Below, piece by piece: positions 58,589 through 64,000 of a DNA stretch of 64,000 bases. The position numbers and the translations under genes were made by a program. The stretch covers positions 1,860,001 through 1,924,000 of the forward strand of contig CM060202.1 in NCBI GenBank assembly GCA_030562195.1, given 5' to 3'. Below the pieces are notes generated by a model. It did not search any database and was not told the DNA's origin. It was given only the letters and a program-made list of their open reading frames with translations. How positions within the stretch are numbered: the first letter of the stretch is position 1; each line of letters starts with the position of its first letter. This stretch comes from Nipponacmea schrenckii. Its lineage: Eukaryota > Mollusca > Gastropoda > Lottiidae.

Positions 58589-59478
58589 GATTTGCTCTGC
58601 AGGTTTTTTACGCGCCTAGAACATTCATTGCAAGCAGACTTTACAGATTTTACAAGACAACGTGCACGTATAATCCAAAACTTAGTCCGTAAAAGTGATA
58701 AAACGTGAGAGACACCGATATCATGATTTTCACTTTCGTGACAATCCAACACGACCAAACGGGATACATCACTGTTCCCAGGCAATATAATTGGAAATTT
58801 GGCATCATACGATAAATTGTCAGACTTACCAAGCCTTCCGTCAACCCGAATCACTCCATTATCATCCAAGCATGGGTGTACTGATAACAGTTTTGAATTA
58901 TTACCTAAAGGATTTCCCTTACGAATCGCATTTATTTCATCCCGAAAAGCAGATACTTGGGCATATTTATACCAAAATGTTTTAGATCGATCAAGTTCTT
59001 CAAGACTTAGAATGTTTGATACATCTCTTGAATCGGGTTTCCTTAAATTGTTCACAAACCGAAAAACCCATGACGTTACTCTGATCAATTTAGACCATTT
59101 GGAAAATCGCGAAGGTGCAAGCCTTCCTAAATCTTGTATACGAGGAAGTGCAAAAAATGTATCTGAAGCTTTGGACCGAACCTCTGCTAAGGCTGTATCT
59201 ACGTAAGTAGGTATTACAATTTCCGGCCAGTGCGATTGATCTTGTATAAGGAAAGACGGGCCAAACCACCAAGCGTTACTTTCAGCTAATTTTGTTACTG
59301 TCATGCCACGTGTAGCTAATTCAGCACTGTTTAGATCAGTTGGTACATAACGCCATTGACTTGGCTCAGTAAGTTCGTGAATCTCACCTATACGATGTGC
59401 AACGAATGGTTTGTAATTTCTGGACTCGCCTTTTATCCAATATAATACATTTTGTGAATCGCACCAGAAAGTTACCAA
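58531..59478 (-). pseudogene. BEL/Pao RNase H end and integrase zinc-binding domain
   Basis: 315-codon open fragment. TFWCDSQNVLYWI (RNase H Asp), WRYVPTDLNSAELATRG, WWFGPSFL, then the integrase N-terminal domain with HESENHDIGVSHVLSLLR and KFWI, followed by a C-x2-C pair (CNECSRR). It ends by frameshift just before the integrase core. Confidence 0.88.
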
Positions 59479-59479
59479 C

Positions 59480-59857
59480 TTTACTGAAATGTTTAATACA
59501 GAACAAACTCTTGAAATTAAACGAACACCAAGAATTGCGCTACATAATTCTAATTTTGGAATAGAAATTGTTTTTAAAGGTGCTACTCTGGTTTTTGCAA
59601 CTATAAGATTAGATGTAACGGTGCCGTCTTCGTATTCGCTCTAAGGTAACCGCATGTCGCGTAAGCCCTTTCAGAAGCATCAACAAATACATGTAAAGTT
59701 TTGTTCAGAATACGCGATCCCTCTGTTACGAGACACCTTGAAACTCCGACTTGATCTAATAAAGGAAGCTCTTTAAACCAATTTGTCCAATTCACGGCCA
59801 GATCTTCGGGCAATTTCTCATCCCAATCTAATCCACGTACCCAAGTCTTTTGTATAC
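59480..59857 (-). pseudogene. BEL/Pao RNase H region, N-terminal part
   Basis: 59813-59601 carries LPLLDQVGVSRC and HVFVDASERAYATCGYLR (first RNase H Asp). After a frameshift, ISIPKLELCSAILGVRL is readable near 59500-59570 and leads into the next fragment. Confidence 0.8.
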
Positions 59858-60898
59858 CTAGTTTTGATCAAAAAGAGTGGCGGTTCTACTTACGACTACC
59901 CGCTTTGTAAGAACTGTTTCTGGGGGTTCTGTAATCTCAAATGTAAAAGTGTCCGTTTCGGCTTTCCACAAAATACCAAGAGTTTTGACTGAAGGAAGAT
60001 TTTTATCATCGAGTGACAGGCAATTAACACGATCCGACACCGGGATGTCCTGCAAAACTTCTGACTTATTAGACAACCACTTACGAATTTGGAAACCTCC
60101 AATACCTAACAATTTTGAAACCTCATGGCGTAATTCAATAGCTTCTGATATAGAATCACAACTGTCCAAAAGATCGTCTACCTACATAGAGTTCAGAATG
60201 GAATTAGATGCGTTTGGATATACTTGGCTATTTCGACTACAGTGTTATCGAAGGACCGCTTGAGTTAAGTAGGGGGATGCTTTGTTGCCAAAGACTAATC
60301 TATTATATTCGTAGATTTTTATCGGTTTAAGGGAATCCAAATCTCGCCACAAGAATCTGTGATACCGTCTATCATCTTCGCGTAACCCAATTCTCAAGAA
60401 CATCTCGCTTATGTCTGAAGCGACCGCTATTGGTTTGCTGCGAAATCGAAGAAGAATATCTAGAAGTTCACATTGAATTTTCGGGCCAGAGTTAATACAA
60501 TCATTTAAAGCGATATTGTTAGTAGGCGCAGCAGCATCCATTACGATACGAACTTTCGTTGTAGATTTATCATTCCTAACGACTGCGAAATGTGGAAGGT
60601 ACCACGACGGTTCACTATGGGACTTAACCTCAGAAACATACCCTTTACGTATTTGATCATTAATGTTATCACAATATTGTTCAGCGACTTGTGGTCGTTT
60701 AGCCAAAGATCGTTCAAGTTTATACAATCGGTTTAGAGCACTTGGGTAATTTGACTGCAGTTCATGAAAGTTCGATTTCCATGGTATGCCAACTATATAA
60801 CGATTCAAGGTTTCATCGAAATGCAAAGTTTCTCGTGTGGACTGGACTGCCCTTTCCTCGGACACCGTCAAGGAGGCTGCAAAGCTCTGCGGATACAT
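59858..60898 (-). pseudogene. BEL/Pao reverse transcriptase
   Basis: 60898-60245 is open and carries WYLPHFAVV, KVRIVMDAAA, SDISEMFLRIGL (first catalytic Asp) and LVFGNKASPYLTQAVL. A TAA follows. The YVDD box is split near 60185 by a 4-bp insertion (duplicated GTAG), after which DDLLDSCDS and the thumb/connection (60169-59858, FQIRKWLSN, LGILWKAETDTF) continue in another frame. Two lesions at the catalytic box make it inactive. Confidence 0.88.
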
Positions 60899-61169
60899 AT
60901 TCTGAGTTTAACGATTTTGATTTTCCACCCAAAACGTTTACATTTAAGTCTGAAACTTCGCCATGCAAACCCAATTCTTGTGCTATACCTTCGTTCAAGT
61001 AACTATCTGTTGAACAGTCATCCAACGTATCGAACGATTGGTACTTCTTAGAACGATTGGAATTACTCTCATGAATACGGCAGTGTTTTCCTAACTTGAG
61101 TGTGGGTATGCTTAGCAGATTCTTCAGTGGGACACGATTGAGACTTACTAGTATACGATGTTTGAGCAT
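60813..61169 (-). pseudogene. BEL/Pao aspartic protease region
   Basis: Contains TLDDCSTDSYLNEGIAQELG (near 60980-61035), the position of the Pao-type retropepsin active-site loop, and a hydrophobic DLNVNVLGG stretch. A frameshift leads into the RT reading frame. In intact elements it matures the polyprotein. Confidence 0.7.
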
Positions 61170-61877
61170 TAGAATCGAATGTAACTGGGGGTGCTAAATC
61201 CGATCCCCCTCCGTGCAACAGAAAGTGATGTGTACGGGAACATCCATCAATCCTACACTGTCGAACATTTTGGCATCTACTACCTTTATGATATGGACTG
61301 AGACACCGAAAGCATAAGCGTTTGTCTTTTGCTGTAGCCCAATGATCGCTAACGGACAAAGACCGAAATTGTGCACAGTTTGTTACCCATGGTCATGATT
61401 TTTGTTGCAAATGAGACAGAGTTTCGGATTAACGTTTGTTGCAAATGTTTTTGACTTATCATAAGAATATCGTGATCTTGGAATGGGTGGTTTGTCAACT
61501 CTGCTATTCGGAGGAACTGATAAGGATGGAGAAGCAAAGCCTTCCACTTCTTCCCTGGATTCAATTCGATATCTAACCTCTTGCGACAGCCATTCATGAA
61601 ATGTTAGTATAGACTCTGGTTTACGTTCAAGTGTAGCCCACCGTTTATACTGAGCGACATTATTTGAAGATATTCGAGATCTAGCAACGCAAAAGAACAT
61701 GGAGTTTTGCCCAAACTCTTCAGTTCGACCGTTTTCACGTAATGATAATATGCACAGTTCTAAATTGTCTACAAATTCTTCAAATTTCTTAAGATCGTTG
61801 AAATTGACATTTTTAACGTTCAAAATAGACTCCAAATGAATGAAAACAGCGCGACGCTCACCGCCAAATTTATCTTC
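61065..61877 (-). pseudogene. BEL/Pao gag with zinc knuckles
   Basis: Gag C-terminal half (KFGGERRAVFIHLESILN, then LKKFEEFVDNLELC and LTFHEWLSQEVRYR), ending in Cys/His knuckles: CLICNKNHD near 61395-61420, and after a frameshift near 61380, CFRCLSPYHKGSRC and CRIDGCSRTHHFLLH (61215-61315). The knuckles bind genomic RNA in intact elements. Confidence 0.85.
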
Positions 61878-62050
61878 TCAAAACATTTACGTTCTCAAAA
61901 CCTGTCACCACGACAAATTCTACTCTTTGCGTGAAAATTTCATATTACAAAAATGTCGGACGTGAGTTCTAATCTCGACCGGAGTGTGAAAGTCCGATGA
62001 CCTTGAATAAATCATTTTCACTCACAATTCCAGTCCGCCGAACTGTAAAT
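61878..62050. other. Spacer between BEL/Pao fragment and DNA transposon
   Basis: Short AT-rich segment with no feature beyond the 6-bp target duplication GTAAAT at 62045-62050. Confidence 0.5.
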
Positions 62051-62574
62051 GTATGGAAGGGAATAGCTGCCATAATAAGATACAACGAAGAAGTGTCTTA
62101 TTCCATTGTAATGAGTCAAATGACATGTGTAGGCCTAATAAAACAAGTTAGACCTAGGCTACCTTGAGGCTTAATATCAAAAGACATATGACATCTTTTG
62201 TTAAAGTAAACTGTTTTAAAACAAAAGTTTTATGTTAAACGGTAAGATTACTCTTGTTTTTGTAAAATATAATATTACTAAAAACATATTACACCACAAA
62301 CCCCGATTCGATTGTTGAAGCCTTTGCTTTAACTGTCTCGCTGCTGAAGCCCCTTTCCAGGTTAATTTTTTTTTTTTTTTTTTCAATTTTTTCATTTTTT
62401 TTTTTTTTTGGCATTTATGTATTTGGACACATATGATTCGGGAATAAACATATAGTTCACCGCTTCAAGAAGTGTGAATAGCGGCTTCGATCATCAAGAC
62501 CCTTAATGTCAGATACATGTACTTATAGGCCTACTTTGCAGACAATATAAGCAAAGTCGCGGAGTTAGCCTACT

Positions 62575-62853
62575 GTGACTTCAAATTCCGAGGCTTTGTC
62601 TATACCAGAAAACCGGTCACAAACCAACGATAAGGAGTTAACTTTTAATACTACTAATACCATCCCTCAAGAACTGTGTCGCCTGTTGTCTCCTTATAAG
62701 GCTAGTACTGGTACTACTAGTAGGCCTACAGCCGACCGAGGCCTAGTACTAGTAGTGGAATGGCGAGGGGTCGATTTTTTGGTGGCAGCAGTACCAGTAG
62801 TAGATCAAGGCGTTCTTTTGGGAAGAATCAAGGCCCGTGACATGGTCTCATAA
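62575..62853 (+). other. Unassigned 92-codon open frame inside the transposon
   Basis: Open frame from ATG at 62575 containing many CTAGTAC-type simple words (62700-62760), which give it a low-complexity look. No domain is recognised and it is antisense to the transposase fragment. It is probably non-coding filler of the deletion derivative. Confidence 0.2.
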
Positions 62854-62962
62854 ATTTATCTGCCTCGCCAGTCCAGATTAGGTAATTTGTATACTAAGAA
62901 TAGGGTCTGTCTTTTTCATCGCTTTCCTACTCTAAGTTCCTGTACTTTGTGGCCTTCATTTC

Positions 62963-63370
62963 TTAGGAGATCACCATGCTCCTATATCCGAGGCAAAGAA
63001 ATTCTCTAGATATTTTGGACACAAGTTCATAGAGTTTATCATCTCCGATTCTGCTATATTCATCGGTACATTTTAAATTATATTCATCAAGTCTTCGATT
63101 TACCGTTTTCTCATTGATATTCAGGAGACTGGCAATGTCCTTCACACTGAAATCGTTTTCAACAGAAAATTCAAAGATATCCTTAGAAGGGTCGAAAGAC
63201 GGTCTGTCAACCATTTCAGTTGTATAAACTCTTGGAGCAGCAGACTTTATTTCATTATTTACCTTCGAAAGGAATATGAATGCTTGTTGAACCAAATATA
63301 CTGCGTTCGAAATATTTATATCGCCTGAATTAAAATCATCATTGACAAATTCCTGTATAATCATAATCAA
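62963..63370 (-). pseudogene. N-terminal fragment of an integrase-like transposase
   Basis: 135 codons: a Gly-poor N-terminus, then FSVENDFSVKDIASLLNINE and TVNRRLDEYNLKC, a helix-turn-helix of the type that precedes rve-like integrase domains in many invertebrate transposon genes (followed in relatives by a CGYRMM-like motif). Here the frame reaches FLCLGYRSMVIS and stops; the DDE/DDD catalytic core is absent, so this is an internally deleted, non-autonomous copy. An upstream exon could exist but is not seen. Confidence 0.6.
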
Positions 63371-63933
63371 GTTTACATTCTAATTGGCCGATTCTTCCCA
63401 TGCTGAAGCGAAGCTTAATATTCCAATTTCTTTTTTTTCATCTCCTTCATTTCATTAATATTAATGTTGGACATGTTGAATTATTTTCCATTCGAAAAAT
63501 TCCGATTTTCATAAAGAACAAGACTATGCATTAATAGTTATCTTCCCCTGGGAGTATTTCTTCAATGCTCTTTATTTTTTACGTCACGTGATGGTCATGT
63601 GATGGACGTAAAAGATACAAAATAGATATGACAAACGTGAAATGTATAAAGAGAAACTTCGCGCAAGAAATAATCAGTGTGTTATGGAGGGGGTTTGAGA
63701 CATACATCTTATGTAATATGTTTTTAGTAATATTATATTCTACAAAAACAAGAGCGATCTTACCGTTAAACATAAAACATTTGTTTAATAACAGTTTACT
63801 TTAACAAAGATGTCATTTGACATTAAGGTAAGCCTAACTTGTTTTATGACACATGTCATTTGACTTATTACAATAGAATTACGCAATTCTTCATTGCATC
63901 TGATTATGGCAGCTATTCCCTTCCATAGTAAAT

Positions 63934-64000
63934 TGGTAGCCTACGGATAATCCGGGAAAGATTTTTTTTTTTTTTGTAAACAAGATTTTAATTATTAGGA
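63934..64000. other. Window end, no feature
   Basis: Flank of the DNA transposon with a T run (63962-63976). Confidence 0.5.

Larger units (their letters stand above)
57690..61877 (-). mobile_element. BEL/Pao retrotransposon, decayed, 5'-truncated
   Basis: On the minus strand, gag, protease, RT, RNase H, integrase and C-terminal DUF5641-like domain follow in BEL/Pao order. The gag frame is open only back to 61877 (stop at 61878-61880), inside gag, and no 5' LTR is seen. At least six frame breaks or stops separate the domains, so no functional polyprotein can be made. The fragments themselves are well preserved, which suggests moderate age. Confidence 0.9.
62051..63927 (-). mobile_element. 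DNA transposon derivative (IS3EU-like) with ~220-bp TIRs
   Basis: Inverted repeats at 62052-62293 and about 63705-63927 share TATGGAAGGGAATAGCTGCC at the outer end. GTAAAT flanks both sides (62045-62050 and 63928-63933), a 6-bp target duplication with one extra base on the left. Inside is an N-terminal transposase-like fragment on the minus strand (62963-63370). A 6-bp duplication and TAT...ATA ends fit the eukaryotic IS3EU superfamily as I remember it; the superfamily is an inference. Confidence 0.7.

Noticed and set aside
57196..62000. A pair of LTRs for the BEL/Pao element
   Set aside because: Only a possible 3' LTR end (GAATAAAACATCG) is visible near 57245. No direct repeat could be found at the 5' side, where gag is truncated.

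Overview
This is a eukaryotic, AT-rich, intron-bearing genome window. I think it comes from a bivalve mollusc. That inference rests on the repeat content: a tRNA-derived SINE with a molluscan-type body, elements that start with TATACGCCCAC and carry CCGT microsatellites plus ~160 bp tandem units, BEL/Pao, Penelope-like and CR1/L2-like retroelement debris, a Polinton-type ATPase relic and a typical invertebrate SLC16 gene. The species cannot be named from the sequence. One assembly gap (500 N) lies at 7214-7713.

Layout. 1-22441 is a nest of mobile elements with no recognisable protein gene. At least three main families (called A, B and C here) share one terminal architecture. Each has a 5' CTAGA followed at once by a short hairpin, and then a ~10-11 nt word that reappears as the stem of a hairpin closing the 3' end after a poly-A run. 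This resembles non-autonomous Helitron/Helentron elements. Units are joined head to tail, carry stacked or mixed 3' ends, and in one place form an inverted pair flanking the gap. 22442-24905 is a 5'-truncated LINE whose 3' UTR holds a ~1.5 kb, 34-bp minisatellite. 24917-26222 contains relics of a Polinton/Maverick (adintovirus-like) element. 26240-28255 is a broken LINE with endonuclease and RT. 31486-32600 is a protein-kinase pseudogene with a duplicated glycine-loop segment. 32617-34818 holds a TACGCCCAC element, another LINE tail and a decayed B-family element.

The only gene that looks intact is a six-exon SLC16 (monocarboxylate-transporter-like) gene on the minus strand (45039 to 35730). 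It predicts 563 residues, and all five introns are in phase 1. Its introns hold a hAT-like MITE, a TACGCCCAC element and a 31-bp minisatellite.

45040-57689 is mostly non-coding. It contains a fold-back element with 8-bp target duplications (49001-49772), a Penelope-like GIY-YIG fragment (50661-51218) and a 2.2 kb TACGCCCAC tandem-repeat element (54909-57098). 57690-61877 is a decayed BEL/Pao retrotransposon on the minus strand (gag, protease, RT, RNase H, integrase). 62051-63927 is a DNA transposon derivative with ~220 bp inverted repeats, a 6-bp target duplication and an N-terminal transposase-like fragment.

The most unusual content is the CTAG/hairpin element system in the first 22 kb. Its terminal words differ between families but the structure is kept, its 3' ends are modular, and a filled site and matching empty site can be read directly within the window.
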